Source: Methanoculleus chikugoensis (lineage in GTDB: Archaea; Halobacteriota; Methanomicrobia; Methanomicrobiales; Methanoculleaceae). From it: DNA of 64,000 nucleotides. The position numbers and the translations under genes are program-made. Positions 43,243 through 53,040 of the stretch are shown in pieces. The DNA lies in the NCBI RefSeq assembly GCF_019669965.1, contig NZ_AP019781.1, forward strand, positions 2,047,092 to 2,111,091, written 5' to 3'. The notes under the pieces were generated by a model. That model was not told the DNA's origin, searched no databases, and saw nothing but the letters and a program-made list of their open reading frames with translations. Every line of letters starts with the position of its first letter. The first letter of the stretch is position 1.

Positions 43243-43410
43243 ATGGAATCTTATACCCGGTATGAACGGGCGCGAATTATAGGGGCGCGCTCTCTTCAGA
43301 TCTCGATGGGTGCACCTGTTCTGGTCAAAACACCAAATACGGAGCCACTCGAGATCGCACTCGAAGAGTTCGATAAAGGCGTGATCCCTATAACGGTGAA
43401 GAGAAAGTAG
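43243..43410 (+). CDS. rpoK: RNA polymerase subunit Rpo6 (K)
   Basis: This short gene encodes 55 residues. [20 protein letters not shown] and [19 protein letters not shown] are the conserved omega/Rpb6 core. It clamps the polymerase and helps assembly. It lies between tRNA-Pro and eno, 7 bases before the enolase ATG, as in other archaeal superoperons. Confidence 0.94.
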   Translation: MESYTRYERARIIGARSLQISMGAPVLVKTPNTEPLEIALEEFDKGVIPITVKRK

Positions 43411-43417
43411 TGATCTG

Positions 43418-44605
43418 ATGACGACCATCGAACAGATTATCCTGAGAACAATCCTGGATAGCCGCGGGAACGAGACCGTCGAGGCTGAGATCTACACCGA
43501 TTGCGGTTTCGGGCGGGCTGCGGCACCCAGTGGTGCCAGCACCGGAACCTATGAAGCAAAGGTGCGGCCGCCGCGCGAGGCTGTCGAGGACGCACAGAAA
43601 AACCTGATTCCATCGCTCATGGGTGAAGATACCCGTGATCAGATCACGTTCGACGCACTGCTCAGGGAGAACGACGGAACGGCCGACTTCAGTTCGATCG
43701 GCGCGAACGTCGCCGTAGCGCTCTCGCTTGCGTGTGCAAAGGCGGCTGCGTCGTCCCTCGATCTTGAACTCTTCCGCTACCTCGGGGGCACGTTCGCCGC
43801 CGATACGCCTCTGCCGCTCGGCAACGTCATCGGCGGAGGCGCGCATGCCCCGAACGCCACCTCAATCCAGGAGTTCCTGGTGGTTCCCACCGGGGCCTGT
43901 GGCGCGACGGAAGGCGTCTTCGTGAACGCTGCCGTTCACAAGACCGTGAAAAAGATGCTGCAGGAGCAGGGCAAACTCTCCGGGAAAGGGGATGAAGGCG
44001 CCTGGGCACCTGCCGTATCCGACATTGAGGCATTCGAGATCATCACCGAAGCGATCGCCGCCGTCTCCGACGAGACGAACGTCGAGGTCAGGATGGGGAT
44101 CGACGTAGCAGCAAGCGAGATGTGGAACGGCGAGCAGTACCGCTACAAAGACGCGGCGCGGAGCCGGGAGGGCCAGATCGCTTATATGGCGGATCTCGTC
44201 GACCGCTACAACCTCATTTACATCGAGGACCCTCTCTTCGAGGAGGACTTTGAGGCATTCGCCGACCTGACCGAACAGGTCGGGGACCGGTGCCTGATCT
44301 GCGGCGACGACCTCTTCGTGACCAACGTCGAGCGGATCACGAAGGGCGTCGAGATGGGCGCAGCGAACTGCGTCCTGATCAAACCAAACCAGATAGGGAC
44401 GCTCACCGACACCTTCGAGGCGATACGCCTCGCGCAGGAGAACGGTATGGAGAGCGTCATGAGCCACCGTTCCGGAGAGACGACCGACGCGACGATAGCG
44501 CACCTTGCAACCGCGTTCGGGTGCATCTTCCTCAAGACCGGCGTGGTCGGCGGGGAGCGGATAGCCAAACTAAACGAACTGATTCGCATAGAGGAGCTGA
44601 TCTAA
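43418..44605 (+). CDS. eno: Enolase
   Basis: The 395-residue protein contains [77 protein letters not shown] and SHRSGETTD with the catalytic Lys and metal ligands. It interconverts 2-phosphoglycerate and phosphoenolpyruvate in gluconeogenesis. It is part of the superoperon between rpoK and rpsB. Length is slightly below bacterial enolases (about 430), as often in archaea. Confidence 0.96.
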   Translation: MTTIEQIILRTILDSRGNETVEAEIYTDCGFGRAAAPSGASTGTYEAKVRPPREAVEDAQKNLIPSLMGEDTRDQITFDALLRENDGTADFSSIGANVAVALSLACAKAAASSLDLELFRYLGGTFAADTPLPLGNVIGGGAHAPNATSIQEFLVVPTGACGATEGVFVNAAVHKTVKKMLQEQGKLSGKGDEGAWAPAVSDIEAFEIITEAIAAVSDETNVEVRMGIDVAASEMWNGEQYRYKDAARSREGQIAYMADLVDRYNLIYIEDPLFEEDFEAFADLTEQVGDRCLICGDDLFVTNVERITKGVEMGAANCVLIKPNQIGTLTDTFEAIRLAQENGMESVMSHRSGETTDATIAHLATAFGCIFLKTGVVGGERIAKLNELIRIEELI

Positions 44606-44606
44606 C

Positions 44607-45224
44607 TTGACAGGAAACGAACTTGAGATTGAACTGAAAGAACCGCTGATGCCCGTCGAGGAGTACCTTGCGGCAGGTGTGCATATCGGCACCCAGCAGA
44701 AGAGCAAGGACATGATGAAGTTCATCTACCGCGTCCGCGGGGATGGGCTCTACATCCTGGACATCCAGGCCACCGACGAGCGGATCAAGACCGCAGCGAA
44801 GTTCCTTTCGCAGTACGAGCCTTCGAAGATCCTGGTCGTCACCTCCCGGCAGTACGGCCAGTACCCGGCCAAGAAGTTCGCCGACGCCGTCGGCGGCATG
44901 GCCGTCATCGGCCGCTTCATCCCCGGGATGCTCACCAACCAGCGTCTACACGGCTTAAACACCTACATCGAGCCCGACGTCGTCGTGGTGACCGATCCCA
45001 TCGGCGATGCCCAGGCGATCGACGAGGCCGTCCAGACCGGCATCCCGATCGTCGCGCTCTGCGACACCAACAACACGACGAAGTACGTCGACCTGGTCAT
45101 TCCGACGAACAATAAGGGTCGGAAGGCGCTCTCGGTGATCTACTACATCCTGACAAAGGAACTGCTCCGCCTGCGCGGCGTGACCACATCGCTCACGCCC
45201 GAAGACTTTGAGACAGAGTTATAA
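44607..45224 (+). CDS. rpsB: Ribosomal protein uS2
   Basis: The 205-residue protein reads from TTG 44607 right after the eno stop (an ATG at 44649 is the alternative). [49 protein letters not shown] and [20 protein letters not shown] are conserved in archaeal S2/SA. It binds the back of the small subunit. Confidence 0.95.
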   Translation: MTGNELEIELKEPLMPVEEYLAAGVHIGTQQKSKDMMKFIYRVRGDGLYILDIQATDERIKTAAKFLSQYEPSKILVVTSRQYGQYPAKKFADAVGGMAVIGRFIPGMLTNQRLHGLNTYIEPDVVVVTDPIGDAQAIDEAVQTGIPIVALCDTNNTTKYVDLVIPTNNKGRKALSVIYYILTKELLRLRGVTTSLTPEDFETEL

Positions 45225-45252
45225 GATCCGAAGCACAAGAGCTCGATCGTTG

Positions 45253-46041
45253 ATGGATATGCGCCCATGCAGTGTAGCGGGAATGTTTTATCCTGCCGAG
45301 CCCAGGCATCTGGAGCAACTGCTGGAGACATTCTTCCGGAAAAAGGCCCCGGGGATACTGTCCCGGGGGATCGTCTCTCCCCACGCCGGATACGTCTACT
45401 CGGGAGAGACGGGAGCCTGTGCATTCTCTACCATACCACCTGATTTTGACGGCACGTTTCTGGTCATCGGCCCGAGTCACCGGGGATACATGACCTCTGC
45501 CTCCGCCGTACCGTGGGAGACGCCGCTCGGGATCGTCGATGTCGATACGGAGTTCATCGACGCGATGGATATCGAGATAGACGAGGCATCGCACCGGAGC
45601 GAACACTCGATCGAGGTGCAGATGCCGATCATAAAATACCGGTTCCCGAGGGCAAGAGCCGCACCCATCCTCATGGGAGAACAGACCTACGAGGCAGCGG
45701 AAAACCTTGCGGAGCACCTGCTCCAGGCAATCGAGCACACGAAACGGGACGTGCGGATCGTCGCCTCGAGCGATTTCTCCCATTACGTCCCGGACGAGGT
45801 GGCCCGGCGGCAGGACCTGTACGCGATCGACGCGCTCAAAACCCTGGACATCCCCGAGTTTTACCGGCGGCTCCAGGAGACACGCGCTACGGTCTGCGGC
45901 TACGGACCGATCGCGACCATGTGCATGGCATGCCGGTCGCTCGGTGCGACGAGAGGGGAACTCTTACGGTATACGACGAGCGGCGACGTGACGGAGGATT
46001 ACAATCAGGTAGTGGGGTATGCGGCAATAGCGGTGGTCTGA
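45253..46041 (+). CDS. amrB: MEMO1 family protein (AmmeMemoRadiSam system protein B)
   Basis: The 262-residue protein begins MDMRPCSVAGMFYP and has IVSPHAGYVYSG, VIGPSHRGY, HRSEHSIEVQMP and SSDFSHY, the Memo fold with its metal-like His residues. The biochemical role in archaea is unknown; relatives of the AMMECR1/radical SAM pair form a set. Here it sits in the conserved run rpsB-memo-mvk. An in-frame ATG at 45259 is nearly as good. Confidence 0.92.
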   Translation: MDMRPCSVAGMFYPAEPRHLEQLLETFFRKKAPGILSRGIVSPHAGYVYSGETGACAFSTIPPDFDGTFLVIGPSHRGYMTSASAVPWETPLGIVDVDTEFIDAMDIEIDEASHRSEHSIEVQMPIIKYRFPRARAAPILMGEQTYEAAENLAEHLLQAIEHTKRDVRIVASSDFSHYVPDEVARRQDLYAIDALKTLDIPEFYRRLQETRATVCGYGPIATMCMACRSLGATRGELLRYTTSGDVTEDYNQVVGYAAIAVV

Positions 46042-46911
46042 TTGGCAACGTGGAGCGCTCCGGGCAAGGTGTTCCTCTTCGGCGAGCATGCAGTGGTCTA
46101 CGGAAAACCGGGCGTCGCGATGGCGATCAAGCCGCGCGTCTTCGTCACGGTGAGGAAAACGCGCAATCCGACCCGCCCGAAGTCGCCCTACATCGACGAG
46201 TGTTTCAGGATGATGGGTGTCCGGGGCAGCGTCTACGTCCACTCCCAGCTCCAGAGTTCGTCGGGGCTCGGGTCGTCGGCCGCGGTGACGGTGGCGACGC
46301 TCTCTGCGATCAACGATGAGTTCAATCTCGGGCACGCCCGCGAGTACATCGCCGAGACCGCGTTCGCCATCGAGAAGAAGGTCCAGAAAGGCCGGGCAAG
46401 CCCCACCGACACTTACGTCTGTGCAAACGGCGGCATGGTGCTGATCACGGGGAACTCCAAGCGGCGACTGCCGCCCGAGAACCTGCAGGTCGTCGTGGGG
46501 AATACCCTGGTGCCGCACAGCACCGCAAAGATGGTGGAACTGGTCGGAACACTGCAGCGGAAGCATCCCGAGGTCGCGAACCCGATCCTGGACGCCATCG
46601 GGGCTCTGACGCTCGCAGCCCTCCATAACATCGGCAACCCGAAGGAACTCGGGCAGTACATGGATATGAACCACGCCCTCCTGGAGGCGCTCGGCGTGGG
46701 GCACCCGGTGAGCAGCAAACTCGTGCTTGCGGCGCGGGCAAGCGGCGCGTACGGCGCAAAGATCACGGGAGCCGGCGGCGGCGGGTGCATCATCGCCCTC
46801 TGCCCAAGGCGTGCAAAGAGCCGGGTTGCCGGGGCGATCGAGGCCTGCGAAGGGCGGGCAATCATCACGTCGATAGATACGGACGGCGCGAGAAGAGAGA
46901 AGCATGACTGA
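46042..46911 (+). CDS. mvk: Mevalonate kinase
   Basis: The 289-residue GHMP kinase starts at TTG right after the Memo stop. It has PGKVFLFGEHAVVYGKPGVA, SSSGLGSSAAVTVA (ATP loop), SPTDTYV and KITGAGGGGCIIAL. It phosphorylates mevalonate in the first step of the pathway to isopentenyl phosphate. It overlaps the isopentenyl phosphate kinase gene by 8 bases. Confidence 0.95.
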   Translation: MATWSAPGKVFLFGEHAVVYGKPGVAMAIKPRVFVTVRKTRNPTRPKSPYIDECFRMMGVRGSVYVHSQLQSSSGLGSSAAVTVATLSAINDEFNLGHAREYIAETAFAIEKKVQKGRASPTDTYVCANGGMVLITGNSKRRLPPENLQVVVGNTLVPHSTAKMVELVGTLQRKHPEVANPILDAIGALTLAALHNIGNPKELGQYMDMNHALLEALGVGHPVSSKLVLAARASGAYGAKITGAGGGGCIIALCPRRAKSRVAGAIEACEGRAIITSIDTDGARREKHD

Positions 46912-47662
46912 GAGTGTGGTACTGAAACTGGGAGGGAGCGTGATCACCGACAAGTCGGGGGACTGCGCCATCGATCATGCCCGCCTGCGCGGGATTGCGG
47001 CAGAACTCGCCGCACGCCGAGAGACCGCACTCGTGCTCGTCCACGGTGCGGGGTCGTGCGGGCATCCCGAGGCCCGGCGCTACCGGATCAACGATGGTCT
47101 CTCCGCGGAGAACGTCCCCGGCGTCTACGAGACGCATACCGCCGTCTCAAGCCTGAACACGGCGGTCGTCAACGCCCTGCGGGACGCGGGGGTCGAGGCG
47201 ATCGGTATCCACCCCCTCGACCTCTGCCTCGCCGAAGACGGGCGCCTGGTCTCGTTCGAGACCCGCCACATCGCCGAAATGACGGAACACGGCATTGTGC
47301 CCGTGCTGCACGGCGACGTGGTGATGGACCGGCTCCGGGGCTCCTGCATCGTCTCGGGCGACCAGCTGGTGACCCGTCTTGCCGCCGCTCTCGAAAGCAG
47401 GCGCGTGGGCCTTGCGACGGATGTTCCCGGCGTCCTCGCGAACGGCGCGGTCGTCCCGCGGATCGACCGGAGCACGGTAGAGTCGCTCGATGTCGGCGGG
47501 TCGGGAAACACCGACGTGACCGGGGGGATGCGAGGCAAGATCGCGGAACTCCTGGCGCTGGCCGATGCCGGCATCGATTCACACATCTTCCATGTCTCGA
47601 AGATCGGCCGGTTCCTGGACGGCACCGGACATGGCGGAACAACGATAACCGCAAAGGAGTAA
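46904..47662 (+). CDS. ipk: Isopentenyl phosphate kinase
   Basis: The 252-residue amino-acid-kinase-fold protein has VVLKLGGSVITDK, HGAGSCGHPEA with the substrate-specific His, LHGDVVMD and DVTGGMRGKIAEL. It makes isopentenyl diphosphate from isopentenyl phosphate in the archaeal mevalonate route. It overlaps mvk and is followed 3 bases later by fni. Confidence 0.95.
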   Translation: MTESVVLKLGGSVITDKSGDCAIDHARLRGIAAELAARRETALVLVHGAGSCGHPEARRYRINDGLSAENVPGVYETHTAVSSLNTAVVNALRDAGVEAIGIHPLDLCLAEDGRLVSFETRHIAEMTEHGIVPVLHGDVVMDRLRGSCIVSGDQLVTRLAAALESRRVGLATDVPGVLANGAVVPRIDRSTVESLDVGGSGNTDVTGGMRGKIAELLALADAGIDSHIFHVSKIGRFLDGTGHGGTTITAKE

Positions 47663-47665
47663 ACC

Positions 47666-48718
47666 ATGGAGAAAGAGACCGCCACGTCTTCAAGAAAACG
47701 GGATCACCTGCAGATCTGCTGCGAGCAGCCCGTCGAGGCCGGCGACGCCGGATTCGGGGACGTGCGCCTGGTGCATAACGCCCTTCCCGAGTGCGACATG
47801 GACGCGATCGAGACGAAGACGCGGTTCCTCGGTAGAGCGCTCGGCTCCCCCCTCTTCATTGCAGCGATGACCGGAGGACATCCGGACACCCTCGAGGTGA
47901 ACCGGCGGCTCGCACGGGCCGCCGAGCGTTACAACCTCGGCATGGGTGTCGGTTCTCAGCGAGCGGCATTGGAGAAGCCCGAACTGGAGGGGAGTTTCAC
48001 CGTCGTGCGGGAGGAAGCGCCACACGCGTTCCTCTGTGCGAACCTGGGAATCATCCAGCTCCGCGACCACGGCATCGAGTGGGCGGAACGGGCTGTCGAG
48101 ATGATCGATGCACAGGCGATCGCCATCCACGTCAATTCGCTCCAGGAAGCGATTCAGCCGGAGGGCGATCACAACGCAGAGGGGTGCATCGAAGCGCTGC
48201 GCAACCTCTGCAACGAGTTCTCCTACCCCGTCATCGTGAAGGAGACAGGTTCCGGCATATCGGCCGGAACCGCAAGGATTATCCGGGGTGCCGGAGCAAG
48301 CGCCATCGATATCGGCGGCTACGGGGGCACGTCGTGGGCGAAGATTGAACGCCTGCGGGCGAACAGCCCCGAACTCGCCGATCTCGGGGAGACATTCCTC
48401 TCGTGGGGCATACCGACGGCGGTGAGCCTCTGTGAGGTGCGGACGACCGGAGGCCCGATCATCGCGACGGGCGGACTTCGAACGGGTGTCGATATCGCGA
48501 AGGCTGTTGCTCTCGGGGCGGACCTCGGGGGCATGGCGCTTCCCCTCCTGAAACCGGCCATGGAGAGCGACGATGCGCTCTTTGCAGCCGTCGAAGCGAT
48601 GCACCGCGAACTCCGCGTGGCGATGTTCCTGACGGGATCCCGGTCTGTAGCGGATCTCCGGCACGCCAGGACGTATATAACCGGCCTGACCCGGCAAATG
48701 ATTGAAAACAGCGACTAA
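47666..48718 (+). CDS. fni: Type 2 isopentenyl-diphosphate isomerase
   Basis: The 350-residue FMN enzyme has FIAAMTGGHPDTLEVNR, LGMGVGSQRAAL, CANLGIIQL, VNSLQEAIQPEGD, VKETGSGIS and IDIGGYGGTSWAKIE. It interconverts IPP and DMAPP. The position after mvk and ipk completes the archaeal mevalonate set. Confidence 0.96.
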   Translation: MEKETATSSRKRDHLQICCEQPVEAGDAGFGDVRLVHNALPECDMDAIETKTRFLGRALGSPLFIAAMTGGHPDTLEVNRRLARAAERYNLGMGVGSQRAALEKPELEGSFTVVREEAPHAFLCANLGIIQLRDHGIEWAERAVEMIDAQAIAIHVNSLQEAIQPEGDHNAEGCIEALRNLCNEFSYPVIVKETGSGISAGTARIIRGAGASAIDIGGYGGTSWAKIERLRANSPELADLGETFLSWGIPTAVSLCEVRTTGGPIIATGGLRTGVDIAKAVALGADLGGMALPLLKPAMESDDALFAAVEAMHRELRVAMFLTGSRSVADLRHARTYITGLTRQMIENSD

Positions 48719-48746
48719 CAACGGAAAAACTCTACAAGGAGGCTAC

Positions 48747-50084
48747 ATGGATATTGAAATCATAGCAGTGGGCGGATATAACGAAGTCGGTAGAAATATG
48801 ACTGCCGTCCGCTGCGGAAAAGAGATTGTCATCTTTGATATGGGCCTGCGGCTCGACCAGGTGATGATCCACGAGGATGCTGATATCGAGAATATGCATT
48901 CCCTGGACCTGATCGAGATGAAGGCCATTCCTGATGACACCATCATGAATGCGGTCGAGGGGAGCGTCAAGGCTATCGTCTGTTCGCACGGACACCTTGA
49001 CCATATCGGTGCGATCCCGAAACTGGCGCACCGCTACAACGCCCCGATCATCAGCACGCCGTATACATCGGAACTGATCCGGCAGCAGATTGCAGGCGAA
49101 CAGAAGTTCGGGGTGAACAACAAGCTCTTTGCCCTGAAAGCCGGGCAGCGCTACACCATCTCCCCGCACCTGACGCTCGAGTTCGTGCGTGCCCAGCACT
49201 CGATCATCGACACCGTCTTCCCGGTCCTGCACACCCCGCGGGGCGCGGTCGTTTATGCAAACGACTTCAAACTCGACCGGACGCCGGTGCTCGGGGAGCC
49301 ACCGGACTTTGCCCGGCTGCGCCAGATCGGGAAGGAGGGCGTCATCGCCCTCATCACGGAGAGCGTCAACATCGCCGACAAGGGCCGCTGCCCGAGCGAG
49401 CGGGTCGCGCGGGATCTCGTGCGGGACACCATCACGAGTTACGAGGACGACAAGAGCGCCATATTCGTCTCGACGTTCTCGTCGCACATCTCCCGCGTGA
49501 AGACGATCGCCGAATGCGCTCACGAGATCGGCAGAAAACCGGTCCTCCTCGGGCGCTCGATGGAGCGCTACAGCTCGGCGGCCGAACAGCTCAAACTGGT
49601 CGGGTTCCCCGAGACCCTCTCGATGTTCGGCAACCGGCGGACGGTTGACCGGACGCTCCGGCGGATCATGAAGACCGGGAAGGACAAGTTCCTCCCGATC
49701 GTCACCGGCCACCAGGGAGAATCGGGCGCCATCCTGACGAGGATCGTGATGGGGGATACCCCCTACAAGCTGGAGAAGGGCGACAAGATCCTCTTCTCAG
49801 CGAAGGTGATCCCGAACCCGATGAACCACGGGCAGCGCTACCTGGTCGAGGCCCGTGCGAAGATGGCGGGCGTGCGGATCTTCGACGACCTGCACGTCTC
49901 GGGCCACGCGTACAAAGAGGACCACTACGAGTTCCTCCACCTCTTGAACCCGCAGCACGTCATCCCGTCCCACGGCGACATCGGGATGACCGGCGAGTAC
50001 GCGAAGTTCGCGGAGGAGATCGGGTATACCCTCGGCAACGACCTTCACGTCATGAGGAACGGGAAGAGTATCCTGATAAAGTAG
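48747..50084 (+). CDS. rnj: RNase J family ribonuclease
   Basis: The ATG at 48747 follows AAGGAGGC and gives 445 residues. The protein has the beta-lactamase/beta-CASP motifs: CSHGHLDHIGAIP, AQHSIID, YANDFKLD, and the C-terminal motifs SGHAYKEDH and IPSHGD. Archaeal RNase J is a 5'-3' exoribonuclease. It lies between fni and idsA. Confidence 0.95.
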   Translation: MDIEIIAVGGYNEVGRNMTAVRCGKEIVIFDMGLRLDQVMIHEDADIENMHSLDLIEMKAIPDDTIMNAVEGSVKAIVCSHGHLDHIGAIPKLAHRYNAPIISTPYTSELIRQQIAGEQKFGVNNKLFALKAGQRYTISPHLTLEFVRAQHSIIDTVFPVLHTPRGAVVYANDFKLDRTPVLGEPPDFARLRQIGKEGVIALITESVNIADKGRCPSERVARDLVRDTITSYEDDKSAIFVSTFSSHISRVKTIAECAHEIGRKPVLLGRSMERYSSAAEQLKLVGFPETLSMFGNRRTVDRTLRRIMKTGKDKFLPIVTGHQGESGAILTRIVMGDTPYKLEKGDKILFSAKVIPNPMNHGQRYLVEARAKMAGVRIFDDLHVSGHAYKEDHYEFLHLLNPQHVIPSHGDIGMTGEYAKFAEEIGYTLGNDLHVMRNGKSILIK

Positions 50085-50092
50085 GAGCATCT

Positions 50093-51058
50093 ATGACGAC
50101 GCTTGAAGACTATCTGGAGATGAATGCTGAGCGGATAGACAAAGCGCTCCACCGTTACTTTGGAGACGTCCACGGCGATCTCTTCCGGGCGAGCGCCCAC
50201 CTGCTGCTTGCGGGCGGCAAACGCCTCCGCCCGGCGGTCGTCATCCTCGCTGCGGATGCGGTGAGAAAGGGGAGCTCCGACGACCTGCTCCCTGCCGCCC
50301 TTTCGCTCGAACTGACCCACAACTTCACCCTCATCCACGACGACATCATGGACGGCGACGTCGTCCGGCGCGGCGTACCGACGGTGCATACGGTCTGGGA
50401 CGAACCGACGGCGATCCTTGCGGGAGACGTTCTGTACGCGAAGGCGTTCGAGTTCATCTGCCTCTCGGAAGCCACGGACGCCGCCAAGATCCGGGCGGTG
50501 AAGATGCTTGCCCGGACGTGCACCGATATCTGCGACGGGCAGAGTATGGATATGGCGTTCGAGAAGCGCGACGACGTTCTGGAGGTGGAGTACCTGGAGA
50601 TGGTCAGCAAGAAGACCGGCGTGCTCTACGGGGCATCCGCCGCCATCGGCGGGATCCTTGCCGGAGCGAACCCCGTCCAGGCCGACGCCCTCTACCAGTA
50701 CGGGGTGAACAGCGGCATCGCCTTCCAGATCCAGGACGATCTCATCGATCTCCTCGCGAGCAGCGACGCGAGCGGCAAGGACCGGGCGTCGGACATCCGG
50801 GAAGGAAAGCAGACCCTGATCGCCATCCGGGCACGGGAGAAGGGGATCGATCTCGCCCCATACCGGAGGAGACTCTCCGGTGCGGAGATCGACGACCTGA
50901 CCGCCCGGCTCCGGGAAGCCGGCGTCATCGACGAGGTCAGGGCGGTTGCCGTCGAGCGGGCCGCCGTCGCGAAAGAGGCGCTCTCGGTCATCCCGGACTC
51001 GGAGGAGAAACGTCTGCTCGGCGATATCGCCGATTTCTTCATCGCTCGAGGCAACTGA
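50093..51058 (+). CDS. idsA: trans-Polyprenyl diphosphate synthase (FPP/GGPP synthase)
   Basis: The 321-residue protein has GGKRLRPAVV, the first Asp-rich motif LIHDDIMDGD, and the second QIQDDLIDLLA. The chain-length region before the first motif reads TLIHDD with small residues that fit a geranylgeranyl product. It provides precursors for archaeal ether lipids. It starts 8 bases after the rnj stop. Confidence 0.95.
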   Translation: MTTLEDYLEMNAERIDKALHRYFGDVHGDLFRASAHLLLAGGKRLRPAVVILAADAVRKGSSDDLLPAALSLELTHNFTLIHDDIMDGDVVRRGVPTVHTVWDEPTAILAGDVLYAKAFEFICLSEATDAAKIRAVKMLARTCTDICDGQSMDMAFEKRDDVLEVEYLEMVSKKTGVLYGASAAIGGILAGANPVQADALYQYGVNSGIAFQIQDDLIDLLASSDASGKDRASDIREGKQTLIAIRAREKGIDLAPYRRRLSGAEIDDLTARLREAGVIDEVRAVAVERAAVAKEALSVIPDSEEKRLLGDIADFFIARGN

Positions 51059-51062
51059 TACT

Positions 51063-52748
51063 ATGGAGACCGATATCGAGCGCCTGCTCTTTATCTACGC
51101 TCTGCAGAACGCGGTGAAGCACGACAGCGCCCCGAAGAGCGGGACGGTCATCGGCACGGTGCTCGGCAAGCACCCGGAGTTCCGGAGCCGGGCCAAGGAA
51201 CTCGGCCCTCTTGCAGGGAAGGCGATCGCGGAGGTGGCGGCGATGAGCGCGGCCGAGCGTAAAAGCCGTCTTCTGGAACTCGCGCCCGAACTCGTTGCGG
51301 AACTCACCGAGACGCACGAGAAGTCGAGGGAACTCCCCGCACTCGAGGGTGCGGAGAACGGTGTGGTGATGCGGTTCGCGCCGAACCCGAGCGGGCCGCT
51401 GCACCTCGGGCACGCCCGCGCCTCCGTCCTGAACGACTACTACGTCAGGCGCTACGGCGGGCGATACGTCCTCCGCGTCGAGGATACCGACCCGAGGAGG
51501 GTCGATCCCGAGGCATACGCGATGGTCCTCGAGGACATCGAGTGGCTGGGACTCGGGATCACCGATATCGTCTACCAGAGCGACCGCCTCGATATCTACT
51601 ACGATTGGTGCAGAAAGCTCATCGAACTCGGCGGCGCCTACGTCTGCGTCTGCGACTCCGAACGTTTCCGCGAGCTCAAACTCAAGGGGAAGGCATGCCC
51701 CTGCCGCGAGCGGACGGTGGAGGAGAACCTGGAACTCTGGCAGAAGATGCTTGATGGGGAGTTCTACGAGGGCGACGCGACCGTCCGGGTGAAGACGGAG
51801 CTCGCTCACCCCGACCCGGCGATGCGGGACTACTCCGCGATGCGGATCGTGAACGCGCCTCTCCACCCGCGGGTGGAGAACACGGTCTTTCCGCTGATGA
51901 ACTTCTCGGTCGCGGTGGACGACCACCTGCTCGGGATCACCCACGTCATCCGCGGGAAGGACCACATCGCGAACACGCGACGGCAGCGTTACCTCTTCGA
52001 CTACTTCGGGTGGAAGCCGCCGGTCTACCGCCACTACGGCCGGATGGGGATATCGGGCGTCGTCCTCTCGACCTCGGGGATGCGCGAGGGGATCAAGAGC
52101 GGTCTCTACACCGGCTGGGACGACATCCACCTCGGGACGATGCGGGCGATCGCGCGTCGCGGTATCGAGCCGGAGGCCGTCCGGAACGCCATGATCGATA
52201 TCGGGATCGGGGAGACCGACATATCGTTCTCGTGGGAGAACCTGTATGCCCGGAACAAGGAACTCGTCGACCCGAAGGCGAACCGCTACTTCTTCGTCCC
52301 CGATCCGGTCGAGGTGACCGTCGAGGGCGCCCCGCGCCGCGAGGCGCACGCGGCGCTCCACCCGAGCGATCCCGCCCGGGGGGTCCGCACCCTCGTCGCC
52401 GAGGGGAGGATCCTCCTCCCGCGGGCGGATATCGAAGGGAAAAGCATGGTCCGGTTGAAAGACCTCTACAACGTCAGGATCGTGTGGGACGGCGATACGC
52501 CGCGCATATCCTACGCGGGCGACTCGCTCGAGGAGGCCCGGAGCGAGAAGGCGCCGATCATCCAGTGGCTGCCGGCGGACGCGAAACTCCCGTGCACGCT
52601 TCTGCAGCAGGACGGGAGCCTCGAAGGGTTCTGCGAGCCGCCGGTCGCCGGGGAGGCGGACCGCGTCGTCCAGTTCGAGCGGATCGGGTTTGCCCGGATC
52701 GACTCGGTCGAGGACGGCCGGGTGAGCGCGTATTTTGCGCACCGGTAA
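51063..52748 (+). CDS. gltX: Glutamyl-tRNA synthetase (archaeal type)
   Basis: The ATG at 51063 gives 561 residues. RFAPNPSGPLHLGHARASV is the HIGH region, VLSTSGMREGI stands at the KMSKS position, and the N-terminal helical domain (residues 1-90) and C-terminal beta barrel (from about 430) follow the archaeal/eukaryal class. It charges tRNA-Glu and probably tRNA-Gln, for later amidation. The C-terminal end VVQFERIGFARIDSVED recurs in a fragment at 59917-60141. Confidence 0.96.
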   Translation: METDIERLLFIYALQNAVKHDSAPKSGTVIGTVLGKHPEFRSRAKELGPLAGKAIAEVAAMSAAERKSRLLELAPELVAELTETHEKSRELPALEGAENGVVMRFAPNPSGPLHLGHARASVLNDYYVRRYGGRYVLRVEDTDPRRVDPEAYAMVLEDIEWLGLGITDIVYQSDRLDIYYDWCRKLIELGGAYVCVCDSERFRELKLKGKACPCRERTVEENLELWQKMLDGEFYEGDATVRVKTELAHPDPAMRDYSAMRIVNAPLHPRVENTVFPLMNFSVAVDDHLLGITHVIRGKDHIANTRRQRYLFDYFGWKPPVYRHYGRMGISGVVLSTSGMREGIKSGLYTGWDDIHLGTMRAIARRGIEPEAVRNAMIDIGIGETDISFSWENLYARNKELVDPKANRYFFVPDPVEVTVEGAPRREAHAALHPSDPARGVRTLVAEGRILLPRADIEGKSMVRLKDLYNVRIVWDGDTPRISYAGDSLEEARSEKAPIIQWLPADAKLPCTLLQQDGSLEGFCEPPVAGEADRVVQFERIGFARIDSVEDGRVSAYFAHR

Positions 52749-52759
52749 CGGTTCACATC

Positions 52760-52766
52760 TTTTTTT
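52760..52766 (+). terminator. T-rich terminator of the superoperon
   Basis: Seven T follow the gltX stop by about 11 bases, the usual archaeal terminator form. The following 270 bases to 53040 have no gene but hold an AT-rich stretch (about 52990-53020) that may be the NTPase promoter. Confidence 0.5.
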
Positions 52767-53040
52767 CTGCTACGGCCGCGCATGATGAGGCCGGCGATCT
52801 ATCGCTAGGACAACCCGTTTTGTAATGCTCATCGGAAAGAACATTGCGCGTACAGGATCGCAGAGTCTGCAGCACGGCACTCGATCCGCTGCAACTCTTC
52901 GATGCTGCCTGTTTTTCCCGAAGGAACCGGAATCATCGGGATATTTAAGTGACACCCGCAGATCGATATGCATATCATTCAGGATAGTGTGATCATGTAT
53001 TATTAATTGATGTGATTGTAAGAATTACCGGAGATCCTTC

